Shown piece by piece: positions 11,801 to 21,274 of a stretch of DNA of 64,000 nucleotides. The notes beneath the pieces were generated by a model. It was given only the letters and a program-made list of their open reading frames with translations, was not told where the DNA came from and did no database searches. Location: the NCBI GenBank assembly GCA_029204225.1, contig CM055094.1, positions 29,941,427-30,005,426 on the forward strand, read 5' to 3'. Position numbers and translations under genes: made by a program. Source of the DNA: Diphasiastrum complanatum. Its lineage: Eukaryota > Streptophyta > Lycopodiopsida > Lycopodiales > Lycopodiaceae. How positions within the stretch are numbered: position 1 is the first letter of the stretch; every line of letters starts with the position of its first letter.

Positions 11801-12790
11801 CCTATCACCATCAAATGCCATTAAAGATGAAAAATACTCTTTATGATATGTCATATGAGAAGTGGCTCCACTATCAATCCACCAAGGATCAATGTCTCCA
11901 TGATTAGCCAACAAGCAAGATGACATAACAAAAGCATCATTTGAAAGAAGCTCATCCCCACCCTCATCAATAGTTAGATTGGTTTGCTTTTCCCCTTGAT
12001 CCCTCTTTTTCTTAAAACAATCACTAGCAAAATGCCCTTTGACTCCACAATAGAAACATTTTAGCTTAGATCTATCCTTCTTTTTGCCAAAAGTAGAGTG
12101 CTCACCTTGGTCTTGCCCTTTAGACCAATTGCTTTTACCTTTGCCCTTGAACTTGCCTTTAGAGAACATTGCCTCCTCTTCTCCTCCTTGAGATGTAGAA
12201 GATGCTCCCACTCTTGCTTGCAACCTGAATTCTTCAGCCAACAAGACCTCTTGCAAGTCTCCAACACTTGGTAAACATTTTTGGATAGCATAACTTTGAA
12301 CAAGATTAGCATGATCATCCAACAAGCCATTGAGAATCACTTGAACAAGCTCCTCATTATTTATGCCATCATTAATGCATGCTAACTCATCATTCAATGC
12401 TTTAACTCTCAAAACAAAAGCATGTCCATTCTCACTCTTCTTTTGCATACAAGAAAAGATTTGCCTTCTTAAAGTCAACACTCTAGAAGTAGACTTGGAT
12501 TCATAAACCTTCTTCAAGGCTTCCCAAGCTTCACTAGATGATGTGCACTTACCAACCTCTTTGATAAGCTCATTTGTCACATTCATCTTGATCATGTGAA
12601 GGGCTTTCTTTGCCCTCTTGTCATACCTCAATTGTTCTTGAGGTGCCAAAGGTCTCTCCTCCACACCTACAACAATATCCATCAACTCATTCATCTCAAG
12701 CAAAGACTCCATCCTTACTTTCCAAGTAGAATAGTTGAGGGAGGTAAGCCTATCATTGCTTTCCAACATGTAGCCTCCATTTGTAGCCAT
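8840..12790 (-). CDS. Copia gag-pol polyprotein, intact (element B)
   Basis: The 1316-residue polyprotein has every expected copia domain in the order gag, protease, integrase, reverse transcriptase, RNase H. Positions are those of the near-identical copy in element C. They are a CCHC knuckle (C245, C248, H253, C258), protease DSGA at 306-309, the integrase zinc region (H439 in HKRMGH; C473, C476), a D503/D565/E601 triad with 35 residues between the last two, YVDD at 992-995 and RNase H D1156 in FSDSDFAGD. The start ATG (MATNGGYMLE) is the first in frame after a 597-nt leader. The TGA stop lies inside the 3' LTR. About nine residues differ from C, for example EYKTL here against EYKAL there in RNase H; neither copy has a stop or frameshift. 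Confidence 0.97.
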   Translation of the reverse strand: MATNGGYMLESNDRLTSLNYSTWKVRMESLLEMNELMDIVVGVEERPLAPQEQLRYDKRAKKALHMIKMNVTNELIKEVGKCTSSSEAWEALKKVYESKSTSRVLTLRRQIFSCMQKKSENGHAFVLRVKALNDELACINDGINNEELVQVILNGLLDDHANLVQSYAIQKCLPSVGDLQEVLLAEEFRLQARVGASSTSQGGEEEAMFSKGKFKGKGKSNWSKGQDQGEHSTFGKKKDRSKLKCFYCGVKGHFASDCFKKKRDQGEKQTNLTIDEGGDELLSNDAFVMSSCLLANHGDIDPWWIDSGATSHMTYHKEYFSSLMAFDGDRKVIYTANDGECAIKGIGTIPISLSTNRNIELKDVLLIPSITKNLLSVSQMLDKGFKVEFDGDACLIKKGCSIIAKGKRQGKLFKLDACVVANQVGCMANEQMSIQEVWHKRMGHLNYKALEVIAKKEVVRGLPKSLTCLNHVCEECALSKSHRLPYTRSISRSKMPFSLLHSDIHGVTTISNGGAKMYVTFIDDFSRFCWVYLLKSKDEVFDVFVKFKVAIETQFTTKIKCLRSDNGGEYISNKFKAFCDEHGIKREYTCPRTPQQNGVAERKNRTLCESAKAMRLNANLPKPFWSDALLCANFLCNRWPSVVLEGKTPFEALFGTKPNVKFLRTFGCICYFNITLDDRTKEDPSSRKGIFVGYSEVSKAYRIYVPSIKKVFTSRDVIFDESNIPKVVSSNDGVVATNVLDDNGVDDTLDVDVEEASSSQIPRRTPRHKVKTSRLTYDGKGKQVVDGSNYAFLTSFDVPSCVDEARQKEEWIQAMDLEFEALMKNNTWRLVELPKGKSAIGCKWIFKVKTNQDGSINKLKARLVAKGYAQEHGIDYEETFAPVAKMVSIRVIISLATLYGWDLWQLDISNAFLNGDLEEEVYMEQPESYVSHSKPNHVCFLQKSLYGLKQAPRSWYARLNSFLLSQNFTMSEYDHSLYFRISANDVTILLIYVDDIILSGGNKEDIEDIKKALKKEFEVHDLGLLSYILGIEVIRTSQITFISQEKYAISILNRFHMVDANPIDTPMESHVKLTIRGNERSFEDITLYRKLIGSLIYLTITRPDLSYCVGRLSQFMQDPSIEHWKLGKRILRYISGTKDFGIVYRGSSPNLFGFSDSDFAGDLMDRKSINAHAIFIGDGAISWMSKKQATISLSSSEAEYKTLTSCTKEMVWIKRMIMELHLLDFSESPIIFCDNLSAQSLASNPVFHARSKHIEVAYHFVREQVLAKEIKLEHVPSKECVADIFTKALGKDLFFKHRTSLGVLSKSMLKLVEEGV
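8845..8854 (-). other. Polypurine tract of element B
   Basis: Read on the minus strand, GAAGAGGGAG directly precedes the TG of the 3' LTR. It overlaps the last codons of the polyprotein (EEGV). Confidence 0.85.
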
Positions 12791-13387
12791 GTTGCAATGA
12801 TTGATCTCTGATCTTTGACCTGTTCCAATGCACTAAGCACTCTCTTGAATCAACAAATGAAACACAAGAAGAAATCACAAAGATTTGGAACCTAAAACCT
12901 TACTTTTTCTCTCTTTTCCTCACTTTTTCCTTAATTTTAGCCACTAGTTTTATGATTTCTTGATCAAACCAAGACCAAACCTCAATATACTTGCTTTTCC
13001 CTCACTCCTAAGATTGAAATACACTCTTGAATCATTCAGCAAACTGAAAATCAGAGGGTTACATCAATTTTGAAGTTTTTGACATGAAGAAGCAAGAAAT
13101 TGAATCAAAAAACTATATGCTAGAATGGAAAACTAATAGGATCTTGTTGGATCTTGCATCTCCCTCTTTCCAAAACAATTTTTGTCTCCTTATTCTGATA
13201 AGTACAGAGGGAATTCGCCCTACTTCAATTGAAATGCATACAAATGATGTTTTGATCACAAAGATCCAATTTCTACACATAAATCAACAAGATTTTTAGC
13301 TAGAAACTTGATTGGAATGCTACAAAAGCAAACTCGCCCACAAATCTCTTCTAAATCTGGCAAAACCTGCACATTTGGCCGCCTAAT

Positions 13388-13399
13388 GCTCTGATACCA
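13388..13399 (-). other. Primer binding site of element B (tRNA-iMet)
   Basis: The minus strand reads TGGTATCAGAGC directly after the 5' LTR, the same initiator-tRNA site as in elements A and C. Confidence 0.93.
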
Positions 13400-14052
13400 T
13401 GTGAAAAACTCAGATCCAAAAGATGCTAAAGTTTCATAAAGATCTTGGCCATGGAAGTTATGCACATCTAGATTGAAAAAATGATAGAAATTGTGATGTT
13501 AAGCATACTAAACATCAACTAAACATCAAAATCTGATCATAAGCTTCCACAAACAGAAACTTGCTGTCCCTGTCCGTACTTCAGAGCCTACAACCTGCAT
13601 TTCACACGTGTGAAGCCATAGCAACAAAGAAATCACAATTCTAGTGGCTAGAATGCAAGATATGAACAAAAAAGTGAGAGAGAAGAAGATGGATCTTCAA
13701 AGAGCATAACATTCATTCAATAGAATGAAAATGAGATGTGTACATACTCGTGGAGATGGCTATTTATAGCAGCCATAGTGCCTCTTGGCCACTTGTCTTA
13801 TGATAGGCTAAAATTGGGGTCCAATAGGATTCACCCATATACCTAGAAATTTGGTCAAATAGGAATGCACCAAATTATGAGCCAATAGAAGAGCTCCACA
13901 CTCGACCTCCTCTAATTAATGTGACCTCAAAAGTAGTGTACACATACTTTGGGCCTCTACATACATGTATGAACCTATCTCTAACTTTTATTTGGCCATA
14001 GGCCTACAAAATCTCAAGTTAGGAAAATACTACTAGTTGACAATTTTTCACA
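13400..14052 (-). repeat. 5' LTR of element B
   Basis: The 653-bp LTR appears identical to the 3' copy and to both LTRs of element C. The TATA motif TATAAATA lies at 13761-13768 on the minus strand, and the palindrome TTCACACGTGTGAA at 13601-13614. It would drive transcription leftward. Confidence 0.95.
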
Positions 14053-14057
14053 AAAGA

Positions 14058-14550
14058 CTGAACTTTTACAGGTATTAACTAGCTCACAGAATGACGAGGA
14101 TCTGCATAGAAGAACTCTCACTAGGAATACGGTGGATCGACTACAGCTCAGCACGCGCAAGGACAAGGCAAAGATATTTTTACATTTACGCTACTGTAAT
14201 AGAATGTTTGAGACCATTCATGTGAGATACTTTTACACTCGTATTTTATTACAGATCTTTGGCCTTATATACACAAGTCCTTCCATGATATTGTGTTTGC
14301 TTGGTCATACTTACCTAACATCAAAAGTGAATGGTACTTTCTGTTTGATGTTTTCTACAGTTTTGAAATTGAAAATCTATCTTTATGTTCTTGCTCTTTT
14401 CTAAAACATTTCAAAGATTTCATTTCAGAAAAATTTGATTATGTTCTAACAATGGACTGCAATATAATTAGAAGTATGTACCTCAGAAAATCTTAGCTAT
14501 TTAGGAAAAATATCATTGAACTCTTGTTTTAAATCTTGCATTAAAAGCCG
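14058..14550 (+). pseudogene. Module M copy 1, second part
   Basis: This is the continuation of the block interrupted by element B. A likely exon follows an acceptor-like TTTTACAG near 14070 (LTSSQNDEDLHRRTLTRNTV, then LQLSTRKDKAKIFLHLRYC). A second coding-like stretch follows in another frame at about 14265-14496 (FAWSYLPNIKSEWYFLFDVF, then SFLKHFKDFISEKFDYVL). Both are conserved in copies 2 to 4, which supports former coding. The product is unknown. Confidence 0.45.
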
Positions 14551-14591
14551 TTCTTGATGCTAATTTTTGGTGTTAAAGCATGTTAACACAT

Positions 14592-15710
14592 TCACATCAC
14601 AATGCATACAAGATGAAAAAGCTCATACTTAGAATTATGTAGTTTTTCCATAACTTCCGCCGAGGAACCCATCGGTGATGGGAGTACATTAGTCTCCCCA
14701 TAAATAGAGACTATTTGGTCAAACTTATCTTTAAATACAATAGTATGGTTTTTGAAATCTATTTTCAACGAATCTGATTTATCAAAAAACCATTCATATC
14801 CTAGGATTACATAAGTTCTATCAAGATTCATAACATGGAAGTCGAGCCGCTCAACATGATCTTGCATCCGAACCTCCAAAGTAGGGACTTTCACATCCCA
14901 AACTTCTGTGTCTGACCCTGAGGCTAGAGGACCACATAATGTTGATCACTGGCCATGGTGGGCACCCAAAGCTTCTATACAAGCCGCACATTCAAAAAGT
15001 TGTGAGTACCTCCAAAATCAAACATTATACTTATGTCTTTCCCTACAATATTGCCTTTAACTTGAAACCATTGATTAGACTTGAAAGAAAGTGTACTGAA
15101 GTTACAAGTATATTCACAACCATTTAACAAATCAACTTTCAATTCACAACCATTTAACAAATCGACTTTCAATTTACCTGTCGGTAAATCCAACGCCATG
15201 AAACTTGATGATTTATTTTCCCTCTCGGATCTCTCTTTGGCATGATGCCCAAGTTTGTTGGCAAGCAGTAGCTTCTAGTTCATCAAAAAATAGATTTTTT
15301 ATCTTATTATTTTTTGGCTTTTCATTCTTAGGCTTTTGGGCTGATTGGCTGTGCATACTCTTCCGTGAGGCAATCATGGTGCTATCGTAGGCTTTAGCTA
15401 CCACTGTGCCAATTTCCAATCAAGTGACCCTTAAGTGATTATTAGAAGCCTTTTTCAAATGGAAAAAAATAGCATACACCTCTAACAGGATGCGGTTGCT
15501 AGGTCTTTTTATCTTATTATTTTTTGGCTTTTCATTCTTAGGCTTTTGGGCTGATTGGCTGTGCATACTCTTCCGTGAGGCAATCACGGTGCTATCGTAG
15601 GCTTTAGCTACTCGGATAGCATCTTTCAATATGGAGGACATTCCATTTGCACTCCTTTTGGTAATCGGCTGACAATCCATACTATCAATTGCCATTGTGC
15701 CAATTTCCAA
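14592..15710 (-). pseudogene. Ty3/gypsy gag-protease remnant, copy 1
   Basis: Minus-strand pieces correspond to the end of gag and the aspartic protease of a Ty3/gypsy element. The stretch WFQVKGNIVGKDISIMFDFG, then GTHNFLNVRLV (about 14975-15060), matches the usual IDSGATHNF region. The active-site serine is replaced by phenylalanine (DFGG for DSGA), so it could not be catalytic. The downstream fragment at 14592-14894 (MNLDRTYVILGYEWFFDKSD) fits the C-terminal protease and linker of this class. No polymerase follows. A gag-like lysine-rich part lies at 15420-15710. A second copy is at 43925-44821. Confidence 0.65.
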
Positions 15711-15787
15711 TCAAGTGACCCTTAAGTGATTATTAGAAGCCTTTTTCAAATGGAAAAAAATAGCATACACCTCTAAAAGGATACGGT
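15296..15787. repeat. Tandem duplication inside the gypsy remnant
   Basis: The segment beginning TTTTTATCTTATTATTTTTTGG occurs twice in a row, at about 15296-15505 (210 bp) and 15506-15787 (282 bp). The first unit lacks about 72 bp present in the second. The paralogous region at 44.6-44.9 kb has only one unit, so the duplication arose after the two segments separated. Confidence 0.75.
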
Positions 15788-15889
15788 TGCTAGGTCTACA
15801 AAGTACTCAACAAAAATTGCTTTTTTTTTTAAGGCTTTCAATTGCCTTAACCCAAAAAAGTAAATAGGGAAAAAGTAATGGCAAACCTG

Positions 15890-16075
15890 AATGCAAAAAA
15901 GGAACTTCCAAAATCCCTATTCAAGAGCAAAAAATCCAAAATCCCCCCCCCCCCCCCCCCCCCCAATTAATATAACTAGTAACATTATTCTCAAAGCATC
16001 TACGATGAGCTACAAACAACACTTGGAGAGTAAAGAATTAGGAATCTGTCAAATACTCTTGCATCTAGTATTTGG
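15890..16075 (-). repeat. Module P with a 22-bp poly-C tract
   Basis: A run of 22 C at 15943-15964 is followed by AATTAATATAACTAGTAACA and about 110 bp more. The same sequence lies at 45054-45190, and in opposite orientation at 34878-34965. It has no convincing reading frame. Confidence 0.7.
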
Positions 16076-16690
16076 AAAGTTAGACATCATGATAGTATCA
16101 TAAGAATGAGTTAGAGAAGTTTGTGAAGCCATCCAGAGGTGTGTTGTTGTTTTATTAGTTGTCAAGATACATATCAAGCTACCCCAAGTTACCACAGATC
16201 TATTATATGAGTTAAACACGCGTCTATATGAGGCAAGGTGTATATATTGCAAAAAGCGAAAAAGAAGGTCTCCTCTTTTATCATATTTGGACAGATGTGT
16301 ACAACTGGTAATTGGGTTAAAGGTAAATGTAATATTCAGAAAGTTCACCAAATTACGTGTTGTCGTTTCCATCTATCTCAAGGTATTCCAGGGGATAGAT
16401 CCAAAAAGGATTGTCAGGTGTTTTTGGTTGAGTCTTGTCTAGGAAACGTCCAACCGTATGATTATTGATAAAGCATATATCGTCAATGTACCTGAACGAA
16501 TATTTGAAGTCGTTTATAAATTTAATTTCCCCTAATCTTGCAAGCCTCTTAATAAACTGCATTTTAAAAAAAGAAAGGTACCAATTACAAGACATTGGTG
16601 AATATGGAAAACCCATTGGTATTCCCCCGACCTGTCGCCAAGTATGATCCCCAAGTCTGATAATGCAATTGTCTATCAAATAGAAATTGT
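16049..16690 (-). pseudogene. Reverse transcriptase remnant (Penelope-like type), copy 1
   Basis: The minus strand encodes RT motifs unlike those of the copia elements. They are FYLIDNCIIRLGD, then QVGGIPMGFPYSP, then FRYIDDICFINN (RYIDD codons at 16479-16493), then VNFLNITFTFNP and KYDKRGDLLFRF. The order IPMG...SP...RYIDD...YDKR is what I know from Penelope-like and related non-LTR-type RTs. The canonical TNCAP-type motif is altered. The frame shifts near 16355-16370, and in this copy the block is cut at about 16690, where it joins module G. No GIY-YIG endonuclease is visible. The assignment to Penelope-like elements is by motif memory and is moderate; that it is an RT is well supported. 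Confidence 0.6.
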
Positions 16691-16860
16691 GGGCACATGG
16701 GCACGTGGCCGAATGGCAGATTGACGTGTATTGTAGCACGTGTGGTCTCACACGTGTGGACGGTTGTATTATGCGCCATAGATCTGCTCCGTTGTTGGAT
16801 CGACGAGTGTACGGCTTTGGTTTTATTGGTTTTAGCTATATAAATGTTGTTTGAGCAAAA
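16691..16860 (+). promoter_or_regulatory. Module G fragment: G-box array end with TATA motif
   Basis: The fragment holds ACGTG-containing motifs (GCACGTGGCC, GACGTGTATTG, GCACGTGTGG, CACACGTGTGG), then an ATTGG motif, then TATATAAAT at 16837-16845. The combination looks like a promoter pointing right, towards module M, but no transcript evidence is available. Confidence 0.45.
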
Positions 16861-18260
16861 CTAAAATTGCAACGAACTGTCAGGTTTTTAATATTTTAAT
16901 TTTTCGTTGTGTTTATATAAGAAGTTTTTAGAAATAATTTCATTTGCAATCATTTAATGTTTAAATATAAGTAAAGATTTAAATACTGATTAAAATTTTG
17001 TCATAATTTAGTGATTATTATTCTTGATACAAGAATTGTAATTTAAAACACTTTTAAAAATTTTAAAAAAACATTGAAAACTTTTGTTTTAATAAGCAAA
17101 AAGGTTTTTTTTAGTTATTCTAATGGTTGTGTCCAATGATTTTATTTTGAATAGTATTATTATTTCATATAAGCTAATTTGCAATTATTAACAAAAGTCT
17201 ATTAACAAAATTTTAGTAGGTTGATTCATTTTCTTGCAAAATACAACCTTTTTTTTAGCATTACAATATCTTTATTTGAAGCATTTTAAATACGGATATT
17301 TTTTTTATAAAATTAAAAAAAAAAAAAGCGACAAAAAAAAAATGGGTCTCCATGTCATTTTTTTTTTTTTGGGTCATCGTGTTTCATGATGAACAATCTT
17401 AGTAAATTCTTCCCTGGTGCATTCTTCCAAAATCAGATGAATGGCTTTTTCTTTGGCTACACAAGCTCGTCAGAGATGTTGTCAAGTCACACCTACTTTT
17501 CTCTTTTTACGCCAGCACATGATTGATTTGCTGCAAACCCTTATGCTAAACTCCTTGCCAACTTAGGAGATGCTAAAAACATCAGAGAAATTGAACGCCT
17601 CCTCAAAAGACCAAATTTTTTCACTGTCGAAGATAAATTCTTCCAAAACTCAAATGAAAGACCTGGTTCTTTCATCCTAAACAACCCTAGTTCGGTGGTT
17701 TCTGGACAAAATATGAGAAAAAGAAAGAAGTATACATGATATAAAGTAAAGAAAGGACAAGGGAGTGGTGCAAAAGAAGACTTACCGGCTAAAAGACTAA
17801 ACTTTTACAGGGATTAACTGGCTCGCAGGATGTTGAGGATCTGCATAGAAGAACTCTCACTAGGAATACGGTGGATCGACTACAACTCAGCACGCACAAG
17901 GACAAGGCAAAGATATTTTTACATTTATGCTACTGTAATAGAATGGTTGAGACCATTCATGTGAGATGCTTTTACACTTGTATTTTATTACAGATCTTTG
18001 GCCTTATATACACAAGTCCTTCCATGATATTGTGTTTGCTTGGTCATACTTACCTAACATCAAAAGTGAATGATACTTTCTGTTTGATGTTTTCTGCAAT
18101 TTTGAAATTGAAAATCTATCTTTATGTTCTTGCTCTTTTCTGAAACATTTCAAAGATTTCATTTTGGAAAAATTTGATTATGTGCTTAAAACGGACTGCA
18201 ATATAATTAGAAGTATGTACCTCAGAAAATCTTACCTATTTAGGAAAAACATCTTCATAT
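16854..18260 (+). pseudogene. Module M copy 2
   Basis: The copy starts AGCAAAACTAAAATTGCAAC and runs without large insertions through the AT-rich leader (to about 17340) and the GKRKKYT exon-like stretch (17530-17740). It then covers the two downstream coding-like stretches (17815-18240). It shows the empty target sites of elements A (near 17036) and B (near 17790). At 18253 it departs from copies 3 and 4 and joins the coding remnant that follows. Confidence 0.5.
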
Positions 18261-18264
18261 AGTT

Positions 18265-18893
18265 TTTGCTTGGAATACTAAGCCAGCATCATTAGCAAAG
18301 GAAGCTATCTCTCGATTAGAAGATGTTTTATCAAAACCAGGACTCCATAAAGGACATGTCAAAATTCAAAAAGATGAAAAGCTTTCAGGAAAGGATGGGA
18401 ACATGCCAACTAAGCCAAGCATAGGAGGAGCAAAAGAACGTCGTTTTTTGTCAAATCATACTGGTAAGGCTTCTAATATTCAACACTCAGTTTGGACAGA
18501 TATTATTGTTGCCACTCAGGACTTCGAGAAAGACCCATATAAAATTTTCAAAATGCTTTCAAATTTTCATATATATTTAGATCCAAAGATAAGACTAACG
18601 TTATGATTTTGACATATGCAGCACATACTAAGAGATCATATAACATTTTTTCCAAATACATATGGAAGCTTGAGTGTATGGTCATCACAAGGGATGGAGA
18701 AGTCACACTGGCAAGCACGAGCAACATTTCATCGAAATACACAATATGGAGGAACCAATGAAAAAAAAAACTACATTTGTCAATTGTTTCAGTGATTCTA
18801 CCGCAGAGTTCAGATTCGACATATAATAAAGTCCACACAATACAACAAGTTTAGAAAAGCATGCAAGTTCATACAGGAAGAGAAAATCAGATG
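18265..18893 (+). pseudogene. Unidentified coding remnant with three in-frame stops
   Basis: One plus-strand frame reads as protein across the whole stretch. The first half is lysine-rich (AKEAISRLEDVLSKPGLHKG, then SVWTDIIVATQDFEKDPYKI). After two TGA codons near 18604-18612 the same frame continues with DHITFFPNTYGSLSVWSSQG, then MEKSHWQARATFHRNTQYGG. A third TGA, near 18793, falls before FYRRVQIR. The YGSLSVWSSQGMEKSH...NTQYGG pattern looks like a real conserved domain, but I cannot name it. It may be the 3' part of the gene of which module M is a fragment, since it follows M directly. Confidence 0.45.
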
Positions 18894-19035
18894 ATTGCTG
18901 AGTACAAGATCATCATTGCTGAGTAGAAGGTCATCATGACATATTCAGAATTGCTTTGCAAATTCATTGAACAAGAGAGGAGAAATACCCAATGTAAATG
19001 TATTGATTGTATTATACCAAAATACAAAGTGTCAA

Positions 19036-19384
19036 CTATTCATCATCAGATCTTGTATCAGATTCTATGGTAGTATTGTCATGAAGAGATTCTCTGCTAG
19101 CGTATGCATCTAATAGATTTGCAGTATCCTTATTTCCACTAAGCTCAATATAAGTGGAATATAATGAGTAATGGGAGCTCCTTAAAGGAACATTCCCTTC
19201 AGTAAAGCCTAAAATGTTCAAAACATAAGATCTTTTGACAAAAATGATCTTATTTGTCTTAACAAATTTACGTCCTCCTAGATAAAATGATAAAGTTTTA
19301 ACTGCCATTATAAGACTCTCCCCGACTGGGCTCAAGTTGGAATGAGCAATACAGATCTCATTCTTCAAGAAATGCCTAAGAGAA
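19036..19384 (-). pseudogene. Exon-like ORF, unknown protein C-terminus
   Basis: A minus-strand open stretch of about 115 codons begins just after an acceptor-like CTCTCTTTCTCTTAG and ends in an acidic tail (TTIESDTRSDDE-stop). The text (FLKNEICIAHSNLSPVGESL, then TLSFYLGGRKFVKTNKIIFV) has the composition of real protein. I see no second copy in the window and no family match. The acceptor coincides with the edge of module N, so it could be accidental. Confidence 0.35.
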
Positions 19385-20013
19385 AGAGAGCACAATCTTT
19401 AACGCTTGCTTCTTATACAACCAAATTACCTTCCAATTTTTTCAAGCCTATTTGCGGTAAAGTGTCTCACATCTCTATGGAACATATGCACAAAAGTGAA
19501 TCACTTTCTGCCACATGATGATAGTGATACATTGTGCACTAGGGAATCACATTGTTGATAAGTTGGATTCACATTTACATCATGAAGCAAATAGTCTTGT
19601 AAGTTTCGTGTTCAAGTGGATCGGAAGCTCGCTCCAATTGATGTTGAGATTAATATATCATGCTATCTCTAGCCTAATAGCCACACACTAGATGTTTGGA
19701 TCCAGAAAATATTCACACAAAGGGACATAGGTCTACCACGTAGGTCTACCACGTAGGTCTGCCACGTAGTTTTCAATCAATCAAAGGGAAGGTAGATCCT
19801 TATCTTTGGTACTATAATAGTTAGTTCTTAGACTTATTGAGATCTTAGAAATTAAATTTTAGGGTCAGCCCAAAATTTTTGACAAGTGCTCATCAAGTGA
19901 ATGCAATTCTAGTCAAGATTGTGTTCAATTTTGCTTGATTTGTGAGATATTTGGATTGATTATTGCATGATGATTCAACTGATCTTGTAGGAATGATTTG
20001 AAGAGGCATATTT
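19381..20013 (+). repeat. Module N copy 1 (interrupted by element C)
   Basis: This is noncoding sequence that in two other places (26947-27716 and 60447-61226) runs directly into a copia gag start. It therefore looks like the leader, possibly with the LTR, of that degraded copia family. A 13-bp motif (TAGGTCTACCACG) occurs three times at 19729-19768 but only twice in the other copies. Element C is inserted near its 3' end and the block resumes at 25904. Confidence 0.6.
19968..20013. repeat. 46-bp direct repeat, left flank of element C
   Basis: The 46 bases TGATGATTCAACTGATCTTG...GGCATATTT are repeated at 25904-25949 on the other side of element C. The last base is shared with the LTR start. 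Unoccupied paralogues of this site (near 27629-27680 and 61147-61192) have it once. Confidence 0.9.
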
Positions 20014-20665
20014 GTGAAAAATTGTCAACTAGTAGTATTTTCCTAACTTGAGATTTTGTAGGCCTATGGCCAAATAAAAGTTAGAGATAGGTTCATACAT
20101 GTATGTAGAGGCCCAAAGTATGTGTACACTACTTTTGAGGTCACATTAATTAGAGGAGGTCGAGTGTGGAGCTCTTCTATTGGCTCATAATTTGGTGCAT
20201 TCCTATTTGACCAAATTTCTAGGTATATGGGTGAATCCTATTGGACCCCAATTTTAGCCTATCATAAGACAAGTGGCCAAGAGGCACTATGGCTGCTATA
20301 AATAGCCATCTCCACGAGTATGTACACATCTCATTTTCATTCTATTGAATGAATGTTATGCTCTTTGAAGATCCATCTTCTTCTCTCTCACTTTTTTGTT
20401 CATATCTTGCATTCTAGCCACTAGAATTGTGATTTCTTTGTTGCTATGGCTTCACACGTGTGAAATGCAGGTTGTAGGCTCTGAAGTACGGACAGGGACA
20501 GCAAGTTTCTGTTTGTGGAAGCTTATGATCAGATTTTGATGTTTAGTTGATGTTTAGTATGCTTAACATCACAATTTCTATCATTTTTTCAATCTAGATG
20601 TGCATAACTTCCATGGCCAAGATCTTTATGAAACTTTAGCATCTTTTGGATCTGAGTTTTTCACA
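20013..20665 (+). repeat. 5' LTR of element C
   Basis: The 653-bp LTR starts TGTGAAAAATTG and ends TTTTTCACA. TATAAATA lies at 20297-20304 and the palindrome TTCACACGTGTGAA at 20451-20464. No difference from the LTRs of B was seen. Confidence 0.96.
20297..20304 (+). promoter_or_regulatory. TATA box of element C 5' LTR
   Basis: TATAAATA is the best core promoter motif in the LTR and is identical in element B. A transcript start some 25-35 bp downstream would be expected. Confidence 0.65.
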
Positions 20666-20677
20666 TGGTATCAGAGC
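20666..20677 (+). other. Primer binding site of element C (tRNA-iMet)
   Basis: TGGTATCAGAGC follows the 5' LTR. The following bases ATTAGGCGG are element sequence and do not match the tRNA. This matters for interpreting the second copy after the 3' LTR. Confidence 0.93.
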
Positions 20678-21274
20678 ATTAGGCGGCCAAATGTGCAGGT
20701 TTTGCCAGATTTAGAAGAGATTTGTGGGCGAGTTTGCTTTTGTAGCATTCCAATCAAGTTTCTAGCTAAAAATCTTGTTGATTTATGTGTAGAAATTGGA
20801 TCTTTGTGATCAAAACATCATTTGTATGCATTTCAATTGAAGTAGGGCGAATTCCCTCTGTACTTATCAGAATAAGGAGACAAAATTTGTTTTGGAAAGA
20901 GGGAGATGCAAGATCCAACAAGATCCTATTAGTTTTCCATTCTAGCATATAGTTTTTTGATTCAATTTCTTGCTTCTTCATGTCAAAAACTTCAAAATTG
21001 ATGTAACCCTCTGATTTTCAGTTTGCTGAATGATTCAAGAGTGTATTTCAATCTTAGGAGTGAGGGAAAAGCAAGTATATTGAGGTTTGGTCTTGGTTTG
21101 ATCAAGAAATCATAAAACTAGTGGCTAAAATTGAGGAAAAAGTGAGGAAAAGAGAGAAAAAGTAAGGTTTTAGGTTCCAAATCTTTGTGATTTCTTCTTG
21201 TGTTTCATTTGTTGATTCAAGAGAGTGCTTAGTGCATTGGAACAGGTCAAAGATCAGAGATCAATCATTGCAAC

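Larger units (their letters stand above)
8192..14052 (-). mobile_element. Ty1/copia LTR retrotransposon B, complete and apparently intact
   Basis: This 5861-bp element lies on the minus strand. Its 653-bp LTRs read identical by eye (8192-8844 and 13400-14052). It has a primer site at 13388-13399, a purine tract at 8845-8854 and an uninterrupted 1316-codon polyprotein. The 5-bp target duplication AAAGA lies at 8187-8191 and 14053-14057. The empty target (CTAAAAGACTGAAC) is visible in the paralogous segment near 43358. Identical LTRs, an open frame and all catalytic residues indicate a very recent insertion that may be autonomous. It is the same family as element C. Confidence 0.97.

Noticed and set aside
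1420-14052. Endogenous pararetrovirus or other integrated virus
   Set aside because: No movement or coat protein motif is present, and all polymerase frames have copia domain order with LTRs and tRNA primer sites.
20666-20677. A tRNA gene at the TGGTATCAGAGC sites
   Set aside because: Only 12 bases match the 3' end of tRNA-iMet, and no cloverleaf follows; these are retrotransposon primer sites.
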